The position numbers were made by a program, and so were the translations under genes. A stretch of DNA of 64,000 bases, taken from positions 1-64,000 of the forward strand of contig CAZULQ010000008.1 of assembly GCA_964621265.1 (NCBI GenBank), read 5' to 3'. The notes beneath the pieces were generated by a model. That model had not been told where the DNA came from and made no database searches. It was given only the letters and a program-made list of their open reading frames with translations. Below, piece after piece: positions 7,795-15,766 of this stretch. The stretch's first letter is position 1, and every line of letters starts with the position of its first letter. The DNA is from Porcipelethomonas sp964621265. GTDB lineage: Bacteria; Bacillota; Clostridia; Oscillospirales; Ruminococcaceae.

Positions 7795-7968
7795 TTAATA
7801 TTTACGCTTACGAGCTGCCTCAGACTTCTTCTTACGCTTAACTGAAGGCTTTTCGTAATGTTCTCTCTTACGAACTTCAGCAATAACGCCGTCCTTAGCA
7901 CATGATCTCTTAAAACGCTTAAGAGCTGTGTCTAATGATTCGTTCTTACCAACGCGAACTTCTGCCAC
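7795..7968 (-). CDS. rpsU: 30S ribosomal protein S21
   Basis: 57-aa S21 starting at GTG: VAEVRVGKNESLDTALKRFKRSC, then a basic tail KRKKKSEAARKRKY. The open frame extends upstream to 8043, but those 25 residues do not belong to S21. A GGGAGG Shine-Dalgarno lies 8 nt before the GTG at 7966-7968, and the resulting length is exactly that of the family. S21 contacts the 16S 3' end and aids mRNA binding. Single-gene transcript with its own promoter and terminator. Confidence 0.93.
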   Translation of the reverse strand: MAEVRVGKNESLDTALKRFKRSCAKDGVIAEVRKREHYEKPSVKRKKKSEAARKRKY

Positions 7969-8126
7969 TGTTTTCCCTCCCTTTGCCTCAAAGACAGAGG
8001 TTTTTAGAGCAAACTTCTCTGCTTCTAAATATATACTAATCATTTTATGCCCGAAGGCACAAATGTCAGCTTATCAAACCTTGTTTTGCTGCAACAGCAG
8101 ATAAAATTTTATATAACTTATAATAC

Positions 8127-8155
8127 ATTTTATCACATAAATGCATAATTGTCAA
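8127..8155 (-). promoter_or_regulatory. sigma-A promoter of rpsU
   Basis: TTGACA (8150-8155), 17-nt spacer, TAAAAT (8127-8132). It leaves a leader of about 150 nt before the GTG start, with no protein-like content of its own. Confidence 0.85.
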
Positions 8156-8183
8156 GCATATTTTTCCGTAAGGTTAAATTTTG

Positions 8184-10592
8184 TTATTTTACAACAAAAT
8201 TAACAAGTTTATTTGGTACATATATCTGTTTTACAATTGTTTTTCCGCTCACAGCTTCAGCAACCTTCTCATCCTTAAGAGCGTCAGCGAGGATTGCATC
8301 CTTGTCGCCGTCCTTCTGGACATTCATCTTAGTCTTGATTTTGCCGTTAACCTGAACAACAATTTCAACAGTGTCTTCCACACAGAGAGCCTCATCAAAT
8401 TCAGGCCACTTCTGTGAGCTTAAAATCTCACCGAAATTGCTCTCATACATTTCTTCTGTCATATGCGGAGCAAATGGATTGAGGAGCATAAGGAGAGTTT
8501 TCATCTCAGCCTTGTTGATTGTACCAACCGCATAAACTTCATTTACAAGTGCCATCATAGCTGCAATAGCTGTGTTGAACTTAAGGCTTTCGATATCCTC
8601 TGAAACCTTCTTGATTGTCTTGTGGAATGAAGTTGTAAGCTCCTTGCGGTACTCATCGCCGTCTGTAAGGTTATCCTGGAGTGCCCATACTCTGTCGAGG
8701 AATCTCTTACAGCCCTTGATGCTTGACGGGCTCCATGGAGCAGTCTTTTCAAAGTCACCGATGAACATTTCGTAAAGACGGAGTGTATCAGCGCCGTATT
8801 CATTTACAACGTCATCAGGATTGATAACATTTCCTCTTGACTTGGACATCTTCTGTCCGTCCTCACCTAAGATCATACCGTGTGAAGTACGCTTCATGTA
8901 TGGTTCCTTAGTTGTTGTAACATTGATATCATAGAGGAACTTGTGCCAGAAACGTGAATAAAGCAGGTGGAGAGTTGTATGTTCCATACCGCCGTTATAC
9001 CAGTCAACAGGCATCCAGTAATCAAGTGCTTCTCTTGAAGCGAGAGCATCAGGATTCTTCGGGTCACAATATCTGAGGAAGTACCATGATGAACCAGCCC
9101 ACTGTGGCATTGTATCAGTTTCTCTCTTTGCAGGACCTCCGCAGCAAGGACATGTTGTATTGATAAAGCTTTCGAGTGTTGAAAGCGGGCTTTCGCCGTT
9201 GTCTGTCGGCATATAGCTGTCAACATCAGGGAGTGTCAGCGGAAGCTGTTCTTCAGGAACTGCAACCCAGCCGCACTTATCACAGTGAACAACAGGAATT
9301 GGCTCGCCCCAGTATCTCTGACGTGAGAATACCCAGTCACGAAGCTTGTAGTTAACCTTAGAAGCGCCCTTCTTGTTTTCTTCGAGCCATGCCTTGATTT
9401 TAACCTTGGCGTCCTCAACTGAAAGACCGTCTAAGAAACCGCTGTTTGTCATTATACCTGTTTCGCAGTCTGTAAACGCTTCCTTTTCGATATCTCCGCC
9501 CTTTACAACTTCGATAATAGGAAGACCGAATACCTTTGCGAATTCATAGTCTCTTGTGTCGTGTGCAGGAACAGCCATGATAGCGCCTGTACCGTAAGAC
9601 ATAAGAACATAGTCAGAAATGAAAATAGGGATTTCCTTGCCGTTTACAGGGTTGATACCCATAACGCCTTCGAGCTTTACGCCTGTCTTGTCCTTGTTCA
9701 TTTCTGTACGGTCAAAGTCAGACTTCTTAGCCGCCATTTCCTGATATGCCTTGATTTCGTCCATGTTTGTAAGCTTGTCAGCCCACTTTTCAATATATGG
9801 ATGTTCAGGCGCAATAACCATGTATGTAGCGCCGAAAAGTGTATCAGGTCTCGTTGTATAAACTGTAAGGATATCGCCTGCAGTTGAACCGAAGTTTACT
9901 TCAGCACCTGTTGAGCGTCCGATCCAGTTTGTCTGAGTTGACTTGATTTTATCGAGATAGTTTACTTCTGCAAGGTCATCGAGAAGTCTCTGTGCATACT
10001 CAGTAATCTTGAGCATCCACTGTGACTTGACCTTTCTGATAACTTCGCCGCCGCAGCGTTCACAGCAACCACCTACAACTTCTTCGTTTGCGAGAACTAC
10101 CTTACAGGAAGTACACCAGTTAACAGCCATTTCCTTCTTGTATGCCAGACCCTTCTTAAACATTTCAAGGAATATCCACTGTGTCCACTTGTAGTAGTTC
10201 GGGTCAGTTGTATCAACTTCTCTTTCCCAGTCAAATGAAAGACCAAGCATCTGGAGCTGTTCCTTAAAGTGTGCAATATTGTTCTTTGTTACAATTGCAG
10301 GGTGAATCTTGTTCTTGATAGCATAATTTTCAGTCGGAAGACCAAATGCATCCCAACCCATAGGAAAAAGTACGTTATAGCCTTCAAGACGTCTCTTTCT
10401 TGAAACGATGTCCATAGCTGTGTAAGGACGTGGGTGACCGATGTGAAGTCCCTGACCTGATGGATAAGGGAACTCAACGAGTGCATAGAACTTAGGCTTT
10501 GAATAGTCAGTACCTGCTCTGAATGTATTGTTTTCTTCCCAGTATTTCTGCCATTTCTTTTCTATGGCAGTAAAATTGTATTTCTCGCTCAT
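8184..10592 (-). CDS. leuS: leucyl-tRNA synthetase
   Basis: 802-aa class I synthetase that charges tRNA-Leu. The HIGH motif lies in PYPSGQGLHIGHPRPYT (about residue 42-58) and the KMSKS motif in DGQKMSKSRGN (about 575). A zinc-binding insertion (CTSCKVV ... CCERCGG) and the CP1 editing domain (TTRPDTLFGATYMVIAPEHP, about 247) are both present. C-terminal anticodon-binding domain from about 645. RBS AAAGGAATG. No T-box leader is present: the upstream gene ends only about 25 nt away, so leuS is probably part of the rsfS operon. Confidence 0.97.
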   Translation of the reverse strand: MSEKYNFTAIEKKWQKYWEENNTFRAGTDYSKPKFYALVEFPYPSGQGLHIGHPRPYTAMDIVSRKRRLEGYNVLFPMGWDAFGLPTENYAIKNKIHPAIVTKNNIAHFKEQLQMLGLSFDWEREVDTTDPNYYKWTQWIFLEMFKKGLAYKKEMAVNWCTSCKVVLANEEVVGGCCERCGGEVIRKVKSQWMLKITEYAQRLLDDLAEVNYLDKIKSTQTNWIGRSTGAEVNFGSTAGDILTVYTTRPDTLFGATYMVIAPEHPYIEKWADKLTNMDEIKAYQEMAAKKSDFDRTEMNKDKTGVKLEGVMGINPVNGKEIPIFISDYVLMSYGTGAIMAVPAHDTRDYEFAKVFGLPIIEVVKGGDIEKEAFTDCETGIMTNSGFLDGLSVEDAKVKIKAWLEENKKGASKVNYKLRDWVFSRQRYWGEPIPVVHCDKCGWVAVPEEQLPLTLPDVDSYMPTDNGESPLSTLESFINTTCPCCGGPAKRETDTMPQWAGSSWYFLRYCDPKNPDALASREALDYWMPVDWYNGGMEHTTLHLLYSRFWHKFLYDINVTTTKEPYMKRTSHGMILGEDGQKMSKSRGNVINPDDVVNEYGADTLRLYEMFIGDFEKTAPWSPSSIKGCKRFLDRVWALQDNLTDGDEYRKELTTSFHKTIKKVSEDIESLKFNTAIAAMMALVNEVYAVGTINKAEMKTLLMLLNPFAPHMTEEMYESNFGEILSSQKWPEFDEALCVEDTVEIVVQVNGKIKTKMNVQKDGDKDAILADALKDEKVAEAVSGKTIVKQIYVPNKLVNFVVK

Positions 10593-10616
10593 TTATATCA
10601 TTCCTTTAATTTAGTT

Positions 10617-10976
10617 TTATTTGCTCTCCCATGGAGCGTTAGTGAAATGTTCCTTGACGTTCGGCATTATACAAATAATAACCGCACAGATAATATCGAT
10701 TATACCCTCAATCAGATAAAGCAGATTGTCACCGATATTTGAGATATTGTTTCCGAGGTTTGTAAGAACAACTATTGCAAGAATTACTGCTACAACATAG
10801 TTTGTATACTTTATTCCGAGGAAAAGCACAACTGCTAAAATTGCCGCTGTAATAAGCCCTGTGATTCCAAAACCACCGCCAAGAAGTCCTATAAACATGT
10901 TTATAAGCTCCTTGCACACAAGGTATACACCTATAATAATTGCAACCATACGTCCTGATTCATTGTTTGTTGTCAT
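10617..10976 (-). CDS. small multi-span membrane protein of unknown function
   Basis: 119 aa, not recognised. Three to four hydrophobic segments (about 10-30, 34-55, 58-75 and 85-105) joined by short loops and a short charged tail (NVKEHFTNAPWESK). RBS AAAGGAGG. It lies between rsfS and leuS on the same strand with short gaps, so it is likely part of that operon. No catalytic motif is visible. Confidence 0.7.
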   Translation of the reverse strand: MTTNNESGRMVAIIIGVYLVCKELINMFIGLLGGGFGITGLITAAILAVVLFLGIKYTNYVVAVILAIVVLTNLGNNISNIGDNLLYLIEGIIDIICAVIICIMPNVKEHFTNAPWESK

Positions 10977-10991
10977 AAGATTATTCCTCCT

Positions 10992-11345
10992 TTAAGTCAG
11001 ATACCCCTCGATGTCGATTGGCTCCCCGTCAGACCAGAGTCTTTCAAGCTGGTAATAATCCCTAGTTTCCTTATAAAATACATGAACCACAATATCACCG
11101 TAGTCAAGTATTACCCAGTTAGAACCGTTATACCCCTCAGTTCTGTTTGGTTCAATTCCCTCCTGAGAAAGCTGGTATTCAACCTCCTCAGCAAGAGTCT
11201 TTGTATGAGTTGAGCTTGTACCGTTTGCAATTACGAAATAATCCGCAAGAATTGAAAGGTCGGTAATTTTGATAGCTCTGATTTCCTCGCCTTTTTTCTG
11301 GTCGAGAGTTTTTACAATTTTTCCAAGCATTTCATTCTGAGTCAT
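10992..11345 (-). CDS. rsfS: ribosome silencing factor RsfS
   Basis: 117-aa RsfS/Iojap protein. It binds L14 and blocks subunit joining when nutrients are short. Family motifs: DLSILADYFVIANGTSSTHTKTLAEEVE, and GSNWVILDYGDIVVHVFYKETRDYYQLERLW. I placed the start at the ATG at 11345; AAAGGAG is 7 nt away, while the upstream in-frame GTG abuts it. Neighbours yqeK, nadD and yhbY are the common Firmicutes context. Confidence 0.93.
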   Translation of the reverse strand: MTQNEMLGKIVKTLDQKKGEEIRAIKITDLSILADYFVIANGTSSTHTKTLAEEVEYQLSQEGIEPNRTEGYNGSNWVILDYGDIVVHVFYKETRDYYQLERLWSDGEPIDIEGYLT

Positions 11346-11363
11346 AAGCACACTCCTTTTCTT

Positions 11364-12734
11364 TTAATATCCGTAATCATCATCTTCATCATAATCGTAT
11401 TCAGGCTCTTTCGGTTTCTTGCTTTCACCGGGCTTTGCACCGTCAGCAATATCCTGAAGATTATCCTGATTCTGGTCATAGATATCTGTTGAATGGAAAT
11501 CGCTCTCAACGATTTCAGTAATCGGCAGATCGTCATAACCAAGCTCAGTCTGATAAGGACGGAAGTATTCATTCAGAACATCAATTGTCGCATCCTTATG
11601 AATTGACCATACTGAGTAACCATTATAGTCATCAACAGCTTCACCCGGAACCATCTGAACTGTTACATCATCAAGATTCATATCCCCTGCAAAGTCCGCA
11701 AGAATACTGAGCTCCTTGAGTGACATATCTGTTGCAATATATTCTTTTTCATATATTTCTGAAAGGAAATTGGTTGCTTCAACTGTTCCCATGTCAATAA
11801 ACTTCTGCATTGCCGCAGCCATGAATATTCTCTGGGCCTTAACTCGTCCGATATCACCTTCGTAATATCCCTTTCTCGCACGTACAAAAAGTTCAGCCTG
11901 TTCACCGTTTAAAACCTGTTCGCCGGGATAAAGAACCTTGTCGTAGGAATAAATAACCTTTTCTGGAAGATTAATCGGGATACCACCGACGAGATCAACC
12001 ATATCAACAATATCCTCACAGCCTGTTGTAACGTATCTGTCAATCGGAATGCCGAATGTATCCCTGACAGCGTCAACAGTTCTCTGAATCGGGATAAGAT
12101 CCTGATCACCCTGGGAATATACACTGTTAATTTTTCCGTTTGAGCTGCTTGTATATTCCGGAACATAACTGTCTCTCGGAATCTGCAGAACGTTAATTTT
12201 GTCAGCCGCAATATCAAACTGGAAAAGCATCATAACGTCTGAGTTCTGTCTGCTTTCATCAAAGCCAAGACAAAGAACAGTAAACTGACCTTCGATTATC
12301 TGGTCATTTGTAAAGTCACGCTTGTCGTCAATCACCTCAGCCTGACTTGTAAGCTCATAGCTTGTGGTATCCTTTGAAAGATAGCCTTCCTTTTCAGCCA
12401 TAGGCGTCTGGGACTTGAACCATTCAAGTACAGACATTGACTGTCCGTTAGGACCTGTCATAAATGGAATATTCAGCACAAGTATTGCAATAATCAGAAT
12501 GCCTAAAATTACTGCTGCTGCAATAATAAGCTTTTCCTGAAGTGTTCCGCTTTTTTTACGTTTTTTATTATTCTTTTTAGATGAACCGGCTTTTTTTGTA
12601 TTTACTCTGTTCTTGTTCCCCACATTTTTCTGGACAGGCCTTTTGCCGTTCGGACGATTTGGTGCTCCCGGTCTGTTTGGTCTGTTCGGTCTGTTCTGAG
12701 GGGGTCTTTTACCGGATTTCATTTTCTGAGCCAT
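11364..12734 (-). CDS. LytR-CpsA-Psr (LCP) family protein
   Basis: 456-aa membrane-anchored LCP enzyme; members attach teichoic acids or other glycopolymers to peptidoglycan. A long basic cytoplasmic N-tail rich in Pro, Asn, Arg and Lys (1-65) precedes one membrane helix (about 68-92). The LCP domain follows (about 145-345: VLCLGFDESRQNSDVMMLFQFD, LQIPRDSYV, GGIPINLP, RARKGYYEGDIGRVKAQRIF), with the Asp/Arg residues that bind polyprenyl pyrophosphate. An acidic C-tail rich in Tyr and Asp (YDYDEDDDYGY) is unusual. Start codon overlaps the yqeK stop (TAATG). Confidence 0.9.
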   Translation of the reverse strand: MAQKMKSGKRPPQNRPNRPNRPGAPNRPNGKRPVQKNVGNKNRVNTKKAGSSKKNNKKRKKSGTLQEKLIIAAAVILGILIIAILVLNIPFMTGPNGQSMSVLEWFKSQTPMAEKEGYLSKDTTSYELTSQAEVIDDKRDFTNDQIIEGQFTVLCLGFDESRQNSDVMMLFQFDIAADKINVLQIPRDSYVPEYTSSSNGKINSVYSQGDQDLIPIQRTVDAVRDTFGIPIDRYVTTGCEDIVDMVDLVGGIPINLPEKVIYSYDKVLYPGEQVLNGEQAELFVRARKGYYEGDIGRVKAQRIFMAAAMQKFIDMGTVEATNFLSEIYEKEYIATDMSLKELSILADFAGDMNLDDVTVQMVPGEAVDDYNGYSVWSIHKDATIDVLNEYFRPYQTELGYDDLPITEIVESDFHSTDIYDQNQDNLQDIADGAKPGESKKPKEPEYDYDEDDDYGY

Positions 12735-13333
12735 TACTTCTTCTCCTTATTCTTCTTTCGGGCAAGGTGAACATAATTATACTGATTGTAAGCTTCAAGA
12801 GAATAAACAGGAATATATCCGTGTTTTTTCACAACATTTGTTATCGAAAAGCTTACTGCCTCAAGCATTGCCTTGTTAAAGTCAGAGTAGGCAAGCTTGC
12901 GCATCTTATCAACATCCTTATAATCCCTGTCCTTTGAAATGAGGTCGGCAAGATAAACAATTTCCTCAAGCCGTGTCATTCCCGACCTTCCGATTGTGTG
13001 ATATCTGACAGCATTAAGAACATCCGTGTCAGAAACCCCGAGTTTCTCTTTTATAAAAACCGTTCCCGCAGGACCGTGCCAGAGAGACTTGGACGAAAGC
13101 TCGGTATTTGTAATGTCTTCACATTTCAATATCAGTTTTTTTAGTATTTCTGGCTCATCCTCCTTGCAGATATCATGAACAAGTCCGGCAAAATATGCCT
13201 TATCCTCGTTTTCTCCATAAACCTGTGCAAGCTTCAGAGCCTCATCCGCCACATTCAGAGAATGTGTAAAACGTTTTTTTGAAAGTCTTTTTTCAAGCAA
13301 AGACTTAATTTGTTCGACATCTTCCATCGACAA
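12734..13333 (-). CDS. yqeK: YqeK-type HD-domain phosphohydrolase (Ap4A hydrolase)
   Basis: 199 aa. HD-domain residues are visible: H in KRFTHSLNVADEA, HD in AGLVHDICKE, H in LWHGPAGTVF and H in AVRYHTIGR, then DLISKDRDY. YqeK proteins hydrolyse diadenosine tetraphosphate symmetrically. The gene lies between nadD and the LCP gene, the usual order. The frame opens at a TTG 5 nt from a TAGGAG RBS; an ATG two codons later (13327) is an equally possible start. Confidence 0.92.
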   Translation of the reverse strand: MSMEDVEQIKSLLEKRLSKKRFTHSLNVADEALKLAQVYGENEDKAYFAGLVHDICKEDEPEILKKLILKCEDITNTELSSKSLWHGPAGTVFIKEKLGVSDTDVLNAVRYHTIGRSGMTRLEEIVYLADLISKDRDYKDVDKMRKLAYSDFNKAMLEAVSFSITNVVKKHGYIPVYSLEAYNQYNYVHLARKKNKEKK

Positions 13334-13346
13334 TCAAACTCCTAAA

Positions 13347-13943
13347 TTACATATACAATTTATTCGACATTATATATTTTACTACTTTTCCATTCAAATA
13401 GCAAGATAAATCATCATTATTTTTTATCATTTTTCGGATTTCTGAAGATGACATAACAACCGCCTCGGCATTTACTACAACACATCTGCCGTGTTCCGAT
13501 AACTTTTCAGCCATTTTAGACAGTTGGTCAGAATCTTCCCCCGTACGGGTTACTGCTACAAGCGTAACATTTGCTAAAATCTCACGATACTCAAACCAGC
13601 TTTCAAAGCAAAGAAGCATATCACTTCCCACAAGCCAGTAAAGCTCATCCTCCGGAAAAAGCTCTTTAAAGTGACGTACAGTATAAACAGTATAGCTTTT
13701 TCTGTCGTTTGCGATTTCATAGTCGCTCACTTCAATGCCATCGTATTCCTCACATGCCATACGGCACATTTCAAGCCTGTCGCACGCAGGCGCATACTCA
13801 GCGCTCGATTTGTGAGGCGATGTCCCCGACGGGATAAGAATAATCCTGTCAAGTCCCAGCTTTTCCCTGACTGAAATCAGAAGATTTATATGTCCTTTAT
13901 GAATGGGGTTGAAACTGCCCCCGAAAAGACCAATTTTAGCCAT
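13347..13943 (-). CDS. nadD: nicotinate-nucleotide adenylyltransferase
   Basis: 198-aa NadD, which adenylates nicotinate mononucleotide in NAD synthesis. The nucleotidyltransferase motif GGSFNPIHKGHINLL (residues 8-22) carries the HxGH-type site. The C-terminal SSSEIRKMI matches the ISSTEIR motif of the family. WLVGSDMLLCFESW is also typical. Start overlaps the yhbY stop (TAATG at 13941-13945). Confidence 0.95.
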   Translation of the reverse strand: MAKIGLFGGSFNPIHKGHINLLISVREKLGLDRIILIPSGTSPHKSSAEYAPACDRLEMCRMACEEYDGIEVSDYEIANDRKSYTVYTVRHFKELFPEDELYWLVGSDMLLCFESWFEYREILANVTLVAVTRTGEDSDQLSKMAEKLSEHGRCVVVNAEAVVMSSSEIRKMIKNNDDLSCYLNGKVVKYIMSNKLYM

Positions 13944-14236
13944 TATAATTTTATGTCAATAACAGGCTCTTTAGGATTTCTCTTAAAAAGTACAAATCTG
14001 CTGCCTATTACCTGAACCACATCCGCACCTGTCTTTTCTGCAATTTCCTCAGCAGCCTCCCTTGCTGAATACATGCTGTTATCAAGCACTCTGAGCTTTA
14101 TAAGCTCTCTTTTTCTGAGTGCATCTGAAACCTGTGAAATAAGTGTATCCGAAATGCCGCCCTTGCCCACCTGGAAAATTGTATCCATAGTGCTGGCAAT
14201 TCCTCTTAAAGCGGCTCTCTGCTTGCTGTTTAACAT
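13943..14236 (-). CDS. yhbY: CRM-domain RNA-binding protein YhbY
   Basis: 97-aa YhbY, a small alpha/beta protein associated with pre-50S particles. Diagnostic sequence: LRGIASTMDTIFQVGKGGISDTLI with the GKGG loop, then ADVVQVIGSRFVLFKRN. Overlaps rdgB upstream by 7 nt and nadD downstream by 3 nt, so it is tightly coupled in the operon. Confidence 0.92.
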   Translation of the reverse strand: MLNSKQRAALRGIASTMDTIFQVGKGGISDTLISQVSDALRKRELIKLRVLDNSMYSAREAAEEIAEKTGADVVQVIGSRFVLFKRNPKEPVIDIKL

Positions 14237-14817
14237 AAGCCATCCTCTTTCTTTTTCAATATATCACAAAGCTGCTGAAGCGCTTTTGCTCTGTGACTGA
14301 TTTTGTTTTTCTCATCTGCCGTCATCTGGGCGATTGTCTTGTCGCCGTAGACAAATATCGGGTCATATCCGAATCCGTTTGTACCGAGCATTTCATGGCC
14401 GATTTTTCCCTCGCATCTTCCCGAAGCATTATAGATAAACCCGTCGTCCATCATAACGATTGCACATTCAAAATATGCGCTTCTCTTTTCTTCAGGAACA
14501 TCCTTCATCTCGTCCAGAAGCTTCTGACATTCCTCGCCCTTCGGCGCATAACGCGCAGAATAAATTCCGGGTCTGCCGCCGAGTGCCTCAACGCACAGAC
14601 CGCTGTCATCTGCAATAACTGCGTAATCTGTGATATCGTAAATCGCCTGTGCTTTGATAAGAGCGTTTTCGGCAAATGTACTGCCGTTTTCCTCAACCTC
14701 AATTTCACCGACAGCTTCTGACTGTGAAACTACATCATATCCGAGCGGCGAAAGAATTTCAGTAAATTCCTTTATCTTGCCCTTGTTGTTGCTTGCGATT
14801 ATAACCTTTTTACTCAT
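14230..14817 (-). CDS. rdgB: XTP/dITP diphosphatase
   Basis: 195-aa house-cleaning pyrophosphatase that removes non-canonical purine nucleotides. MSKKVIIASNNKGKIKEF is the family N-terminus; ADDSGLCVEALGGRPGIYSARYA and GTNGFGYDPIF complete the site. I placed the start at the ATG at 14817: GGAGG lies about 8 nt upstream of it, and the frame upstream (to 14868) is not family-like and runs inside ftsY. The start overlaps the ftsY end by 8 nt. Confidence 0.94.
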   Translation of the reverse strand: MSKKVIIASNNKGKIKEFTEILSPLGYDVVSQSEAVGEIEVEENGSTFAENALIKAQAIYDITDYAVIADDSGLCVEALGGRPGIYSARYAPKGEECQKLLDEMKDVPEEKRSAYFECAIVMMDDGFIYNASGRCEGKIGHEMLGTNGFGYDPIFVYGDKTIAQMTADEKNKISHRAKALQQLCDILKKKEDGLC

Positions 14818-15766
14818 CTTCGCTTTCCTCCGAAGCTTCTGCTTCAGTTTCAGTTGATGTATTTTCAAAAAGTGCTCTCACAAAATCTCTGCTGTCAAAC
14901 GGCTGAAGGTCATCAATCTTTTCACCAACGCCAATAAGCTTTACAGGTATGCCAAGCTCATTCTTTATAGAAATTACGATACCGCCCTTGGCTGTACCGT
15001 CAAGCTTTGTAAGCACAATTCCGCTTATCGGTGCAACTTCCTTGAAAAGTCTTGCCTGATTTACCGCGTTCTGACCTGTTGTTGCATCAAGCACAAGGAG
15101 TACTTCCTTTGAGCTTTCAGGTGCTTCACGCTCAATAATTCTGTTCATTTTTGCAAGCTCATCCATAAGGTTTTTCTTATTGTGAAGTCTGCCTGCAGTA
15201 TCACAGATAAGGACATCACAGCCCCTTGCCTTTGCCGCCGCAATAGCGTCAAATACAACCGAAGCAGGGTCTGAGCCTTCGGCGTGCTTTACAATATCAA
15301 CGCCTGCTCTCTGTGTCCATACCTCAAGCTGGTCAATTGCCGCTGCACGGAATGTATCCGCTGCCGCAACAATAACCTTCTTACTCTCATTTTTAAACGA
15401 ATGACAAAGCTTACCGATAGTTGTTGTCTTTCCCGCACCGTTTACGCCGATAACCATTATAACCGACGGTGAAACAGAAAGGTCAAGACCTGTATCATCG
15501 CCCATCATTTCAGCGACAATTTCCTGTATCATTTCCATAATAAGCGACGGGTCTGTAACGCCTCTTTCCTTAATACGACGCCTTAGTTCCTCGCATATCT
15601 GCACAGATGTTTCAACACCCATATCACTCATTATCATAGTTTCTTCAAGCTGTTCAAAAAGGTCTTCATCAATCTTGGTAAAGGAGTTTACAACTCTCTG
15701 CATTTTCTTTACCATTGATTCCTTGGTCTTTTTAAGTCCTTCTTTGATTTTACTGAAAAATCCCAT
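14810..15766 (-). CDS. ftsY: signal recognition particle receptor FtsY
   Basis: 318-aa SRP-GTPase that docks ribosome-SRP complexes at the membrane. N domain (about 20-95), then the G domain: G1 GVNGAGKTTTIGKL (about 106), DTFRAAAIDQLEVW, G3 DTAGRLHNKKNLMDEL, G4 TKLDGTAKGG, and GVGEKIDDLQPFD at the end. The short charged N-tail is typical of Firmicutes. Its ATG overlaps the smc stop (TAATG at 15766), so smc-ftsY are coupled. Confidence 0.96.
   Translation of the reverse strand: MGFFSKIKEGLKKTKESMVKKMQRVVNSFTKIDEDLFEQLEETMIMSDMGVETSVQICEELRRRIKERGVTDPSLIMEMIQEIVAEMMGDDTGLDLSVSPSVIMVIGVNGAGKTTTIGKLCHSFKNESKKVIVAAADTFRAAAIDQLEVWTQRAGVDIVKHAEGSDPASVVFDAIAAAKARGCDVLICDTAGRLHNKKNLMDELAKMNRIIEREAPESSKEVLLVLDATTGQNAVNQARLFKEVAPISGIVLTKLDGTAKGGIVISIKNELGIPVKLIGVGEKIDDLQPFDSRDFVRALFENTSTETEAEASEESEDE

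Noticed and set aside
8044..8183. Possible small RNA or leader peptide in the rpsU leader
   Set aside because: Only a 3-bp GCC-TTCG-GGC hairpin and AT-rich sequence are seen; no coding pattern.
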